Origin: Piezodorus guildinii
Lineage: Eukaryota; Arthropoda; Insecta; Hemiptera; Pentatomidae
Direction of reading: 5' to 3'
DNA: 64,000 bases
NCBI GenBank assembly: GCA_023052935.1
Contig: CM041294.1
Coordinates: 105,370,116 to 105,434,115 of the forward strand
Below are positions 33,371 to 44,454 of this stretch, piece after piece. A model generated the notes under the pieces. The model was not told where the DNA came from, did not search any database, and worked only from the letters and a program-made list of their open reading frames with translations. The translations under genes were made by a program, and so were the position numbers. The stretch's first letter is position 1. Each line of letters begins with the position of its first letter.

Positions 33371-34265
33371 TAAATACATTTTCACTTACCTATACATGGA
33401 ATATATAGTAAGGGAAAGTATTGCAATCGTGAAAATTTTCAAATTCCAGTTTTCAACGGAAATACACGTTTTAGGGTTTCCTGAGTCCAAAAAGATCTAT
33501 GGGTGTGGTAAGTCCAGCGCGAAAACGAAGAGTCCTATGCAACTGAAATTTCACATTTAAGACAAACATACGTCCGAGATGTTACAGAAACTTTTTCATC
33601 AAAATCAGCTAACCAGAAGATCCACTTTATACAATGCATTTCGCACCTATTTACGATTGTCTTAAAAACTGCTCTAACGATTTTGATCAAACTCGATCAA
33701 ACTATATAGATGTAAAATTTGATAGGATTTAATATTATGTAGGTTTCTTTCTGATTGAAATAGTCTGACAGGGCTTAAATGCTGATATTTAAAATTATCT
33801 TCCTCTAAAGTATCTTTAATTTTATAGATTTAAAAAAATCAGGCACATCATCTTATTAGAATTGATAAATTACAGCTAAATATGCAAGTTGGGCGAATTT
33901 GATAAACAACTAAAGAAAAAAAGTGCAAACATATTTTTTTTTATGCGATTTTTGTTTTTCTTAACACTAAAACAGAAATATAGACGTATAATATACCGTT
34001 AGAAAGCTAAAGATTTTAGAAAAAATACTATATTTTACACAAAATTCTAAAAGTTAACGTAGGGTGATGAAAAGCCGATAAAACAAACTGATTGTCATAA
34101 ATAATAATATAATTGATTATTTAATAAAACACATGTTTCTATTCAAACTTAATTCTATTATTTCTTTAACAATTCATATTAATCTTTAAATGTATTTAAA
34201 ACTTCTAAAATTGATTTACCAACGGAGGTAAGTGAAAGTGGTGTGTTGCGCGCACCAGATTTTTT
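33371..34265 (+). repeat. Family A, most complete unit
   Basis: Begins ttcacttacctatacatgga and ends aacggaggtaagtgaaagtg, so the extremes form a short inverted repeat (TTTCACTTACC with GGTAAGTGAAA). Then comes a small hairpin (tggtgtgttgcgcgcacca) and a T run. It is about 0.9 kb and has no ORF. It is the reference for the broken copies at 4690-8870, 11930-12580, 21160, 22150, 51130 and 55200-56540. Confidence 0.85.
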
Positions 34266-34539
34266 ATTATCGCTTACAACGCTAGTTTCAAAGAGATATA
34301 GATTAAACATTTTCCAATAGTTATTTTGGTATATGAAATATGGATGCAGGAGTGCTACCATTGGGTAGTTATACTAGTCATTTTTCTTTTATCATATTCA
34401 CTTGTATCATGAAGTACAGTTGTAAACTTCAATAAATAGTGTTAAAAAAATATGGATGAAAAGCGTTTATGGATGAATCCTATAAATTATATATTTTTAT
34501 AGAAAAATAAACGAAAAACGTGTTTTTTAAAATGTTAAC

Positions 34540-34845
34540 GAAATGGGAAGCAGCATCTCAACCACATAGATCAATTAAGCCCTCACGAAACTAAGCTCTA
34601 CATCCTCGCGGATAACAAGGAACCAAGAACAAGAACTGGAAGACGCTTAACCGAGCAGGTGCAATTACCATAGAAATTAACAAGTACACCACCTCAACCA
34701 CAAAAGGCAGTTAGGGCTGCATTGCGGCCTGACGTCACGACTTTGGTAATTAATACTCGTTAAGTGATTGGCTAAGCGGCCTCAACTTTCAAGCCAATCA
34801 TTGGCCTCCTTCTAATTACGCTAGAGCTAACCTTTCATTTACATT
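34540..34845. promoter_or_regulatory. Candidate intronic regulatory island
   Basis: A non-repetitive, GC-richer block with dense transcription-factor-like words: a CRE (tgacgtca at ~34733), homeodomain-type TAATTA/AATTA sites (ggtaattaatactcgttaag) and CCAAT/ATTGG motifs (gtgattggctaagcgg, caagccaatcattggcc). No reading frame. Function is inferred only from composition. Confidence 0.3.
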
Positions 34846-34849
34846 TCGT

Positions 34850-35435
34850 TAACTCCACTCTTTTCCTTTCTACTGAGCAAATTCTTAATATGTTTAAACG
34901 TTTCAAAAACTCGTTGCTCGGCGAAGCTTAAAAACTCTAGAAGCATCTGAAGTGGAGAGGTGGGGGGCATACTTCGATGAAAACTTTGAAATATAACTCT
35001 CATAAATTGCACAACTAAAGAAGGGTGAAATGACACTTGAGTAACGTTTTAGAGAACATAAACAAAAGTTTTATAACTTGAAGAAAAACCAACTGAAACT
35101 CGTTAAAACATTTCTCAACGATAATCACAACAATTAACTACAGAAATAAAATAATATTAGATGGAAAATAAATGGGTGGCTTAGTATCTAATAGAAGAAA
35201 GGCGGCATACCAAAGTCTAGATTTATTTCCAACAATAAAACCCATTGTTTACATATAAGTTATATTGGATTTAAGTAACGCTTCCTATTATAAGCATGCT
35301 TAATTTTATTCATCTACCATTCTATAAAACTATAATAATTTTTTTTTTCCCTATACAAGGAAATATACATAAATTATTTTATTTACATTAACTGCTAAAG
35401 TATTATTCATATTCTTAACCTAATGTAAACCATAA
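34850..35435. other. Unassigned AT-rich intron
   Basis: Nothing recognised. Confidence 0.4.
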
Positions 35436-35439
35436 AGAA

Positions 35440-35560
35440 AAAAAAATTCCGAACGGACAAACAAATTTTTTTGTATTCGTTATTCGTAGTACCCGAAATA
35501 CGTCTTGAAACGTAAGCCCTAAAATTTTGAGGGGGGTAATTTTTGTAATTAATAATTAAG
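35440..35560 (-). repeat. Family B fragment
   Basis: In reverse it carries the family start: gaacggacaaacaaattttt, acccgaaatacgtcttgaaa, cgtaagccctaaaattttga and gggggtaattttt. Confidence 0.75.
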
Positions 35561-35564
35561 GGTC

Positions 35565-35660
35565 TCGAGTTCAGTGCTTATGGAGATTCTGTATAATGAT
35601 TGCCAACGGCCGTGCAAGGAAGTGATTAGGCCTAAAGCACGCGCACCACAATTTAATTAA
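35565..35660 (-). mobile_element. SINE family 1, 3' body fragment
   Basis: The reverse complement of aacggccgtgcaaggaagtg and attaggcctaaagcacgcgc matches the body of the 22570 SINE (taatcacctcattgcactgc, ccgttggcc, ctgagcccaagactc). The tRNA-like head is absent. Confidence 0.7.
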
Positions 35661-35933
35661 AATGAAAAGACATTAATTCATTAGACTGCGCTTAATATAT
35701 CAGAGGTCAACCAATACTTCTCGAAAAAATCGGGAAGTTCACGAGGAAAAAATGCATATAGTTTTAATATCTTTGGTTTTAATAAAGCTAGAATAATAAG
35801 TTTGGTGTCAAAATAACACTATTTCGAAGCAAAAAAGTAAATAAAATAAGCCAGTAAAATATAAATCTCGTCAAAATAGCGATTTTAATAAGTTTTCTTA
35901 AAGAAAAATGCTCAGATTAAGTATTATTTCTCA

Positions 35934-35937
<4 letters not shown>

Positions 35938-35987
<50 letters not shown>
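35938..35987. repeat. Poly-A tract, 50 bp
   Basis: Fifty uninterrupted A residues. No retroelement body was recognised immediately 5' of it. Confidence 0.97.
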
Positions 35988-35990
<3 letters not shown>

Positions 35991-36599
35991 TCGAAAAAAT
36001 TGCCGAACCCCATCCCTTTTGAGTAATTTTTAACACAATTTTGAATAATTCTCTTCAACCGTTTTATGTATGAGGAAGGAATACTGTTTGAAATTGTGTT
36101 TAAAAAAACCTCAATGGTGTGTTTAGCAAGACCATTGGTTTTTCGATTGTAATATACTGTTTTTAGAGGTTGACATATTGTTTTGTTTTTTAGCTGTGCC
36201 TGAGCACAGTTTTATGGAAAACATATTAATTATTTTTAAGATTATTACTACTGACTCAAAACCTATAAACAGCCACAAACCCATATAATCCGCCCAGAAG
36301 ACTATCGAGGCGCTGGCCAAGAGACCTGATATATTGATAGTTATTTGTTGTTTTTTTTAATCTATCTTATGCAGTTTCGCACTTACATCATTTGTTAGCA
36401 TATTTGCTTATTGCATAAGCAGATGGGAAATATCATTGTTCTGTCAAAACTATTTATCTATTAAATATTATAATGGATTATTTCTTAATTATTTTCACTT
36501 CGATGTAGGGTGATTTTGACAAGGTTATTTTTCTACCTATAACATAAATAGAGATATTAAACGGCATATGTCTTATTTGACTGCTGGGAAGCATAGGCC

Positions 36600-37045
36600 T
36601 TTAGTATTTACCACAGTCTAATTGTTTAATGTCTAGTTTAACCTCCGAAAATTCCAACGAAATCGCTGAGACACAGTTGGGACTCTCTCCTTGTGAGTAA
36701 TCCATTTCTAAGGATATTGATCACAAGAGAGATAGATATTTACCCTATTTTATTAACTATTACCTCTAGCAGGAAGAGAGCAAACGGAACATGCCTTAGC
36801 CGGGAGGAGGGGGGCATTAGGGCGGCTAAACAAGTGGCCGCTGTTTGCCGAGAGCTGGGGCAGGGACACGTACAGATTAAGTGGCAGGTAGGCAACCCAA
36901 ACAAAGGCAGATAACAGCCCTGTCTAATAGCATCAGGCGTTTTTAACTCGATTCCAGGTTTCTGGAGAAGTTCCAGCGGTCTATCGACCACGTTCAGGAC
37001 GGGCCTATTAGTGCTACGCCAGCTTTAGAGGCACAACTCTCCGCC
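36600..37045. promoter_or_regulatory. GC-rich non-repetitive island, candidate regulatory or unknown
   Basis: gggaggaggggggcattagg, gctgtttgccgagagctggg, tagcatcaggcgtttttaac and ccacgttcaggacgggccta stand out from AT-rich flanks. The short frames on both strands show no known domain. No copy is seen elsewhere in the window. Confidence 0.3.
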
Positions 37046-37180
37046 AAGTGAAAATAAATAATACTTCGTACCTATCAAGAGGATTGGTTGAATTATTCCC
37101 TCTTCTAATAAAACATAAAACGATTCAAGGTAGAGAATTAGTCTCAAGCAACTTACCTAATTATCTGTTTATAGAAAAGA

Positions 37181-37192
37181 ATATATATATAT

Positions 37193-37241
<49 letters not shown>
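37181..37241. repeat. (AT)n microsatellite
   Basis: AT run with one aaa interruption near 37193. Confidence 0.95.
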
Positions 37242-37244
<3 letters not shown>

Positions 37245-37245
<1 letters not shown>

Positions 37246-38365
37246 TAGTTTAATTATTAATCATACAAGCTAAAGCCTGTCATGTATTCATATATGTAAT
37301 GTACTATATATTTGAACCGAAAATTGAAAGAAAATAACGAAATGTTAAGAAAAAGAGATTAACTACGGATTCTTTAAAGAAGAATGCAAAAAAACATAGA
37401 GATTGTTCTCCGTTTCCTTGTGTATTTTTTATTTTATGTAAATTTAAATTGACGAAAATCAGAAAATTAATGAACTTAATTATTTTTAAATTAATGCTTT
37501 CATCTTTTTATTCCGTTTATACATAGCTGAAGTAATATTAATTTTTTTTCTATTACAAATTATGAATAAAAAATTCTAAAAAGAGCGTTAATGCTGCTAA
37601 AATGTATATGTTAATAGCCATCAAAATGAATACATTATGAATGAAAATAAACGAACGAATCTTAGTAGTTTATTCAATTTCTCGCTTTGCTTCGCATTTG
37701 TTTTAAACTAAGTTCTTTATTTTGTTCTTACTGTTGTAGCATCTTCCGTTTACTGAACACTGCTTTGTGGTTACTGTAGCAAAAAGCGAAATATCTGAAA
37801 AGACTATTATTGTTAGCCTAAATTCACTCTCCTTCTCTTCATCATTTATCTCTAAACTGAAAACTTTATCATTACAAATCCTACGGAATTTACCTTAATA
37901 GGGATCTAATTTCGGGAGGGAAATCTGAAATATTAAGGTCAATACAATATAAAAAGCTACCTGAAATCGAATGTAAAACATTCCTGGAAAGAAAGGAAAA
38001 AAATAGGGTCCTAATAAAAGAAAGAAAAGGGTAGAAAGCGGATCTTCAGGCATTACTGGATTAGGGAAAAGCAATACCGTAGCCATTGGAAAGGAAAATG
38101 GGCGGGTAATGAAAAAGGCGGGAGTCGCTAGCACGATTATAACAAGGCCTCCGATTTTACAAGCGAGCGAATCCAACAAACAGAATTACTCTTCCTAACA
38201 ATCTAGAAATTCCCATCTTCCACAGGTGACAGGGTAGTTTTCTAGAACAGGCATTAGTGGAATTGTCTTACCGAGATCAAAATATTTATAATTATATATT
38301 TTCATTAACGCATAGATTGTTAAAAAAAAAAAAAATCCACTTCATCATGATGTTATTATTGAAGT
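37245..38365. other. Unassigned intron
   Basis: 37890-38190 is a purine-rich block on the plus strand. Its minus-strand 94-codon frame is hydrophobic by composition and unlike any family I know. The rest is AT-rich. Confidence 0.35.
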
Positions 38366-38369
38366 AAGA

Positions 38370-38640
38370 ATAGAATAAGAATAATATAAAAAAAAACTTT
38401 ATTCTGGGGCTAAGTCCTTTAAGAATAAAAAGAAATTTGGCATAGTAAAATATTTACATCTGGTCAAGATACAAAATTAATAAGGAAAAAAAATTGAGTA
38501 ATAAGAAAAAATAATGAATAATGATAATAAATAAATACATTTGGTGAAAATATAACTAAATGATATGTAACGCTTTTGACTTAACTGAAATAAAATGTAC
38601 AAAAAAAAAAAAAAAAAAAAAAAGTATACTTAGTATATTA
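38370..38640 (-). mobile_element. CR1/L2-like LINE 3' UTR
   Basis: On the minus strand it ends aaaggacttagccccagaat followed by aaag and a (TTATTC)n-type tail. This is the same terminus as the LINE ending at 6522 (ggggacccagtcccagaata). It parallels 14200-14445. Confidence 0.7.
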
Positions 38641-38849
38641 TAAATGTAATGTAAGATCAGCTTTTTTTCACGTAGGTGGGTATGTGTTATGGTTAGCTTC
38701 AGGTAACGTTTAATATGGTTTTCGAAAACTATTCAAGAAGCAAATACTATTTTTAAATACATCTCACATGCAATACAATAGTAAAACCCTGAATTATGAA
38801 CTATATAGAGATGAAGTGATACAAAAAAAAAGAGCACCTTTTTGCCGGC

Positions 38850-39010
38850 CTCGGCGGCTTTTATCTGCAACTACTTGAAAGATTTGTTCTAAATGCGACA
38901 AAAAAATAACAGGTAATCCAACGATGATCCTAACACCCCTACATTGAAATCTGCCTATTAGTTTTAAAACAGCGTTCTATGTTTTGTTCGTTAGTTTATT
39001 TAACGTCACT
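38850..39010 (+). repeat. Family B fragment, strongly diverged
   Basis: gcaactacttgaaagatttg, atcctaacacccctacattg and ctgcctattagttttaaaac follow the order of family B blocks (actactggaccaattttt, cttaacacctagacgttg, cagctggttatttttaaaa). Confidence 0.45.
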
Positions 39011-39289
39011 GAACGTCGTTGAAGATAGAGACTGAAATATTATCTTCCGTGGCCAGATTCGAGTTGGGCTGAGGTGAATAATTTATGTATTCTTTATATC
39101 AGCCGTCGACTATATGAAGGTTAGGAAATCCCCCTGAAACTTTCATTTGAAGTGCTGAACTCGAAAACCTTGATGGGATTTAGTCATTTTATTTCATACC
39201 ACCTTTATCCATTTTATTTGGCATATGGAGTGTGTATCTTTTGTATAGAGTGTACTTAATTAAAGCAATATTTTTGTGCTTTTTATTTC

Positions 39290-39490
39290 TAAATAACGAA
39301 GGGATAATATGGGGCCCACCTTGGGTAGGGTACCATATTCACCCCAAGGGACGGTAGCCCTATTTGGATTAGCCGATAAGCCCCTCCGTTTTTTATCCCT
39401 TCTCCCTTCCCCCTCCTCCCTTTAACAAAGCGCACTTCATTCAAAATCCGCTTAGCTCGGCTTTAGGATCCACCCCACCCCATTAAATTG
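39290..39490. promoter_or_regulatory. GC-rich island, candidate regulatory
   Basis: tatggggcccaccttgggta, gggacggtagccctatttgg and ttagccgataagcccctccg form a non-repetitive block with no reading frame. Low confidence. Confidence 0.25.
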
Positions 39491-39741
39491 ACCGTTTCAC
39501 ACGTTATGCATATTGCAGTGGGTTCCTACTCAGTTAGCCTACATCTCAAGTTTTCATCGTTGGTGGACCATTATTGGAACACTGAATATCCTTTACTCCC
39601 CCTTTTTTTATCGTTTTCCAAAAAACGTTCTAAGCATTCTTGTTTTTCCAAGTTATTGATTTTTAATTCAATGCACTGTTAATAGTTTACTCTTATTTAT
39701 GTTGAACTATATTTAATAGATAGTTTCTTACTTCCTTCTAG

Positions 39742-40035
39742 TAATATTTCCTAGGATCATACCTTTACCAAACCATTAACTCTCATCATCCACCCTATAT
39801 CCACATTCTCCTTCAATTTAAATCCTCAGTCCACTCTCTTGAAACAAGAACACACCATTCTGACCTTTACGTTCCTACCCACAAAACTAAAACTTTTGAT
39901 CGTTCCTTTATTATCAACTCTACAACCCTCTGGAATTCTCTACCTACCCATATCCGCTATGCTGCTTCTATATCCTCATTCAAATCCCAACTTTTCCTGT
40001 ACCTCCAGTCATCCCAAACTGACGCTTAACGATTA
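39742..40035 (+). mobile_element. CR1/L2-like LINE C-terminal fragment
   Basis: Nearly colinear with 5875-6160 of the LINE at 4807: aatatttcctaggatcatac, cctttaccaaaccatta, cagtccactctcttgaaaca, actaaaacttttgatcgttc, ctggaattctctacctaccc. It is truncated at the left inside ORF2 and ends just after the stop codon (gacgcttaa), without a recognisable 3' UTR. Confidence 0.85.
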
Positions 40036-40039
40036 TGAT

Positions 40040-41445
40040 ATTGCAATCCTAAGCATTCAATTTAGAATGAAGAAAATAGGTAAAATGCCTAATGTTTAAA
40101 CGTATATATTGATTGTCGATTCATTTATTTTTCTTACTGTTCAACACCATCGTTTTCGGAAGATTTCATCAAGATTTCAACTTTTGTAATTATTATAAAC
40201 ACAAGTACTACTTTTTAATTTGTGTATGTTTCTGATGACCGCATCCCCAACCATCTTCCTCATCCAATATTCTCAACGGTCAACTAAACTCCATTATTAC
40301 AATATTTTAAGTAATGGGGATATAGGAGAAGACGTTGGGAATTAGTAAAAATATGAAACAGTTTCTAATACTCTCTTGTCACAACCTTATAAGCATTACA
40401 CTTCCAAGTGATGAATGTTGTTGAGGAGGCTGTTTAAAAGCGCCAGTTTGAATCCGTCTTGGGTGGTTTAAAATTTATAATTTACTCTCTATCTTCCCTC
40501 TAGTTCTGAGGTTTAACCCATTATGGCAATATCAGCAGGGAAAAAAACTAGAGGCAGAAATTGGTGGGTATTCTATGACTATAAAATATCAAGTAGCTGT
40601 GGAAGCAGAATAATAAATTAATCTAACTAACAGTATTCTAAAATATTTTAACTCTATCAAGTCAAATGGATTTGATCTTTTCGCTCGCATATTAATACTT
40701 TACAATAAAAATTCTCTTTTATTTAAAGAAAAATATGTTTTTGTTCATAAAATCGTTAATATAAAAAAAAACTTAAACTCTTTCTGAAACAATATTATAA
40801 AAACACCAATGGGTTCTTATATATGTTCTCAGATGGCAAAATGTTATAAGTCACTTATTCTATAATTAAATTAGTTTTAAATTCTGGGGTGTAAATAGTT
40901 AATGTTTAGAAAGAGGCATACCTAGTACAAATAAACGAACCACCTTCAAAACATAAAAAAGTGGACCCTCCAGAAATTGCATTATATCATTTTGCCATTT
41001 TTACCATTGAGCACAGATATATTTAGTTAAAATATGTTTTTGCAATTTAGCTTCTTTTTATTTTTTATTACCTACATTAAGTAGCTATTAGGTACACTAT
41101 TGTAGACTATATTCCAGCTATAAACGTTTTTAACATTCAACTTCCAATCTAACTTTATATTTTCCTCCGTGACTTTGAACTATCAACTCTATCTACTAAA
41201 GTTCAGAACATGCTAAGATCATTGATCTCCATTTCTTTTCTTCCTTTTTTTGTTTTTATTTTTTTTGGCATAGGTTAGAAGAATATTTTGGACAGTTTTA
41301 GTTTGTTTTTTTATGTCTACTGAGCTCATTGGTATAAAAAAAATAAGAGATATAATTGTACTTATTGAATTAATTTTCTGGTTACAATCGGCTAGCTTCA
41401 ATCCAAAAAATATACCGTATTAGAATTCATCTTTTCCTTATCTCG
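40040..41445. other. Unassigned AT-rich intron
   Basis: No gene-like frame or recognised repeat. Confidence 0.4.
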
Positions 41446-41469
41446 TTGCTAAGGTTTGGTGCTGAAAGT

Positions 41470-42800
41470 GAAAAGGAAATGATTAGGTGATGAATGTGAT
41501 CAGGAATGGAAATAGCTTGAGATCAATCGGAAAGGTTAGGGTTTCTAGTTTGAATGGTCCAAGGAATCGAAAGCTTTTGAAAAGTCAAGAAATATTGAAA
41601 CAGTTAACTGTCACTTAAATGTTAAATATGTCACAAATGATTTTGACTATAGTAGGTTGTTTGGAGAAATCTGAGCGTAAGCAAGATTGAAGAGAATGAA
41701 GTAGTTTGGATTTTTTCGAGGAATTTGGACATTTGAGTCTGAATTATTCTCTGGAGAGGATTAAGAGGATGGAGATAGGTCGATAGTCTTTAGGAAGAAC
41801 AGAGTTAGCGGATTTGTTAATGGGATGGACTAAAGCTTTTTTCCAAGAGCTAGGAAACACTGAATTTTTGAGATTTCATGATGGAGGAAATGAGATCACT
41901 TAGAGAGATGTCGGAGAAGTAAAGATTATCTATCTATTTAATACGGTTAAATGAAGAAGCAGATAAAGAGAATTAGGTAGAGAAGAGCACTTAGAGGAAG
42001 ACGATAAAAGGTAGGAATTTAATTCATCGGATGAAATCTGTGGGGCAAGTGAGGAAGAGGGTTTGCAGAGAGAGAGAGCTTACGGAGGAATTGCATTTTG
42101 TTTTTGAGTGAGGAGCAGAAGAGAGGACTTCGTAAAAATAATTGGATTTCGCTCGTCTAATAGTTGTCAGTGTCAAATTAAGGAGTGCCCTAAACGCTTG
42201 ATAGTCGTCTATTAGTCTAGTACGTCCAAAACACCCACGGGCAGCCTCACGTTTTTCTTGCAGATCTTTAATTTTTTGAGACATCCTGTGAGCAGGTAGC
42301 AGTTTTAGGTGGTGCATGTTTTTATCACGATATTAAGGATAACTAAGATTAGAGGTGAAGATATCAACCTAGATTTCGCTATATAGATATATATAGATTT
42401 CGCTCCAATTAATTTTTTCGAGGTCAGGTACAAGGTTTTTTCTGGTAATTGCGTCCAGGTTACGAAAATTAATGGTTTTGGGTAGGAACGCTGAGGTTTG
42501 AAATTCGTAAGGTATTTGGATAAGGTCATGAGATGAAAGGAATGGTAATGGATGCTGGGAAGCGGGAAGAAGGTTATGCCTTGAGTCAATAACATGTAGG
42601 TCCATCCAAGTGTCGGACCTAAAGGTATGGTGAGGTTGGGCGTATGGAACGACATAGAGATGAAAAGAAAACATTTTCCAGGTAGAGTTTGTTGTTGAGT
42701 TGGTAAGTAAGTTAGTGTTAAAGTCGCCAGAGATTATATCATAATATGGTGTTAAAAGGGAAAAGGGTTGCATAAGATCGTTTAAAAGGAACCAGAGGAG
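41470..42800 (-). mobile_element. CR1/L2-like LINE: endonuclease end and RT start
   Basis: The minus strand reads, in order: DIISGDFNTNLLTNSTTNST (~42680-42750, endonuclease GDFN), TFRSDTWMDLHVIDSRHNLL (~42560-42620), SSHDLIQIPYEF (SHD motif, ~42500), a linker with RRAKSNYFYEVLSSAPHSKT (~42090-42150), then SVLPKDYRPISIL (RT motif 0-1, ~41770-41810). These continue into diverged copies of the RT segment seen at 4807. Frames are broken repeatedly. Confidence 0.85.
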
Positions 42801-43715
42801 CATTGGTTCACAACAAAAAATTTTCGCGGACCCCCTCATGCAATTACTTCAATTTCAAGAACCCCCCCCCTCCCTTTATTCTACATATTTGGTATATAAT
42901 AAGATTTTTAGAGAACTACACTGTATTACGTACATTGCGTACAGAATACCTCTACAGAATAAACTCTATATTATAAAAATGACCTAAGTGGGGAAATGGA
43001 AATGAAGAAAAAGAATCAGGTTCTAGTTTACTTCAATCCGCAAAACATTGAACAAATAAAATTTAATGTTGAAATGGCAGATGGTCCTAGGTTTTTTTTT
43101 TAAAGGGAGTTGAAAATCCTTCGTTATACTGTCCTTCAGAGGGAACGTAAAATGGTGATCCAGAGCCTGTACTATGTCATGTATTAGTTAAAGATACCCA
43201 TCCTAATTAAACCTGGATTATCAGTAAAACTTTAGGTTTACTAGTTAAAGTACTAGTACTACTAGTTAAAATACTAGTACTAGTTAAAGATACCCATCCT
43301 ATTTAAACCTGGATTAGCAAAATTTAAGGCTTACACTTTAATATCGTCCGATAGCCACAGTATCAAAAAAGAACTTTACATAGATAAAGGTAACATCAAA
43401 TTTAAAACAATAAGGTATTAATTCCAATCCTCATAAAGAAATCAAATAGTGTTGTTCCCTCATTATTTTCGAAATGTTATAAAAAAGCCAATAGTAAGAT
43501 TGTGATCGTAAAACTAGCAATAAACACAAGCATTTATATCAATTTGAATGTTCAATTTGCCCGTGTAGAACGTGTGATTTTTATTAAAATCCAAGGTTTC
43601 AGAAATATTTAACGTAAGGATAAATTAAAATAATTCCCCAATTACATCTCGCGGACACCCTGGACATCGCCGGCGGACCCCTTGAGGTGTGCGGACCAAC
43701 AGTTGGGTGCCACTG
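42801..43715. mobile_element. hAT-like non-autonomous element nested in a LINE
   Basis: The left end is cattggttcacaac ... cgcggaccccctcat. The right end is the mirror: gcggaccccttgaggtgtgc, then cagttgggtgccactg. Ends of the CAGTGGTTC...GCGGACCCC type are typical of hAT elements. Family E sequence fills part of the interior. Endonuclease-like LINE sequence resumes at 43716, so the element sits inside the LINE. The 8-bp target duplication is not clear by eye (cagaggag versus tactagag). Confidence 0.6.
43110..43400. repeat. Family E copy 2 with local minisatellite
   Basis: A block agttaaagatacccatccta followed by ttaaacctggatta occurs at 43186-43222 and again at 43284-43318. Between them are short ACTAGT-rich repeats (43239-43280). 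Confidence 0.75.
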
Positions 43716-43885
43716 TACTAGAGCATATAAGAGAGTTCGTGAAGCAGACAGGAACTCTACATGCGGGCAATCACGTGAAAATGAGACATCTAGGATTCTG
43801 GATTTTTGGCTGTTATGCACATAAAGACTACACCTCCACCGTTCTTGCCGGATTTAGGATTAATCATGAAAAAAAAGAAATATAG
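43716..43885 (-). mobile_element. Continuation of the split CR1/L2-like LINE endonuclease region
   Basis: The region lies directly 5' (minus strand) of WFLLNDLMQPFSLL at ~42780. It reads as degenerate sequence (VVFMCITAKNPESRCLIF) that may be the preceding endonuclease segment. The assignment rests mainly on position. Confidence 0.4.
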
Positions 43886-43974
43886 GATTTTAACCAGCTT
43901 TCAGAAACTGCAATAGATACTGCGGTAACCAGAAAAGAGAGTGAAATGGAAATGGAGTATTCAGCCTGTTGTGA

Positions 43975-44450
43975 TTAGTCCTGAGTCTGAATATGCTGGA
44001 TCTGTTTAGTTTGTGGTAGAGGCCCTTAGAGTTGCTTTGAAGGTGCCCGATGGTCATATACCTCAAAGATGGGCATATCCAGCCTTAGCGAGTTTGTCCG
44101 CCTTCTCAATGCCGCCGATACCACAGTGAGAGGGAATCCATTGTAGAACCAAATTTTTGCTGATGTGGTTTAGTTTCTTCAGCTGCGATGCCCGTTCATA
44201 GCATCTATTTCTCAAATTTGTTTTCGATAACACTATCCTTTATTGCTTCAGTGACCCGTATATATTTGGGTCTATTCGTGGCTGCCGTAATTTCTGTTGA
44301 TATGGTCCAAGTTGAGAGCTCACCTCAGGGGTCAGCATACTTTCTTTGCAAGTCATTCCAAGGATAATACTGACAATTTGAGGACGTGATGTTTTCTTCC
44401 AAGGGGGAAAATACGTTGTAGGATCCACACAAGTAGTCTGTATGCTTCTT
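43975..44450 (-). mobile_element. RNase H domain of an I/R1-group LINE
   Basis: The minus strand reads LQWIPSHCGIGGIEKADKLA and KAGYAHL (~44065-44150), the C-terminal signature of LINE ribonuclease H (W-x-P-S-H-x-G-I-x-G-x-E-x-A-D), with the His and catalytic Asp in place. Upstream, 44165-44220 is a degraded linker. The enzyme would remove RNA from the cDNA hybrid. There is no intact frame. Confidence 0.8.
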
Positions 44451-44454
44451 AATA

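Noticed and set aside
37895..38179. 94-codon hydrophobic frame (minus strand), possible membrane protein
   Set aside because: The hydrophobic look follows from the purine-rich plus strand. No family resemblance, no splice context and no codon pattern support it.
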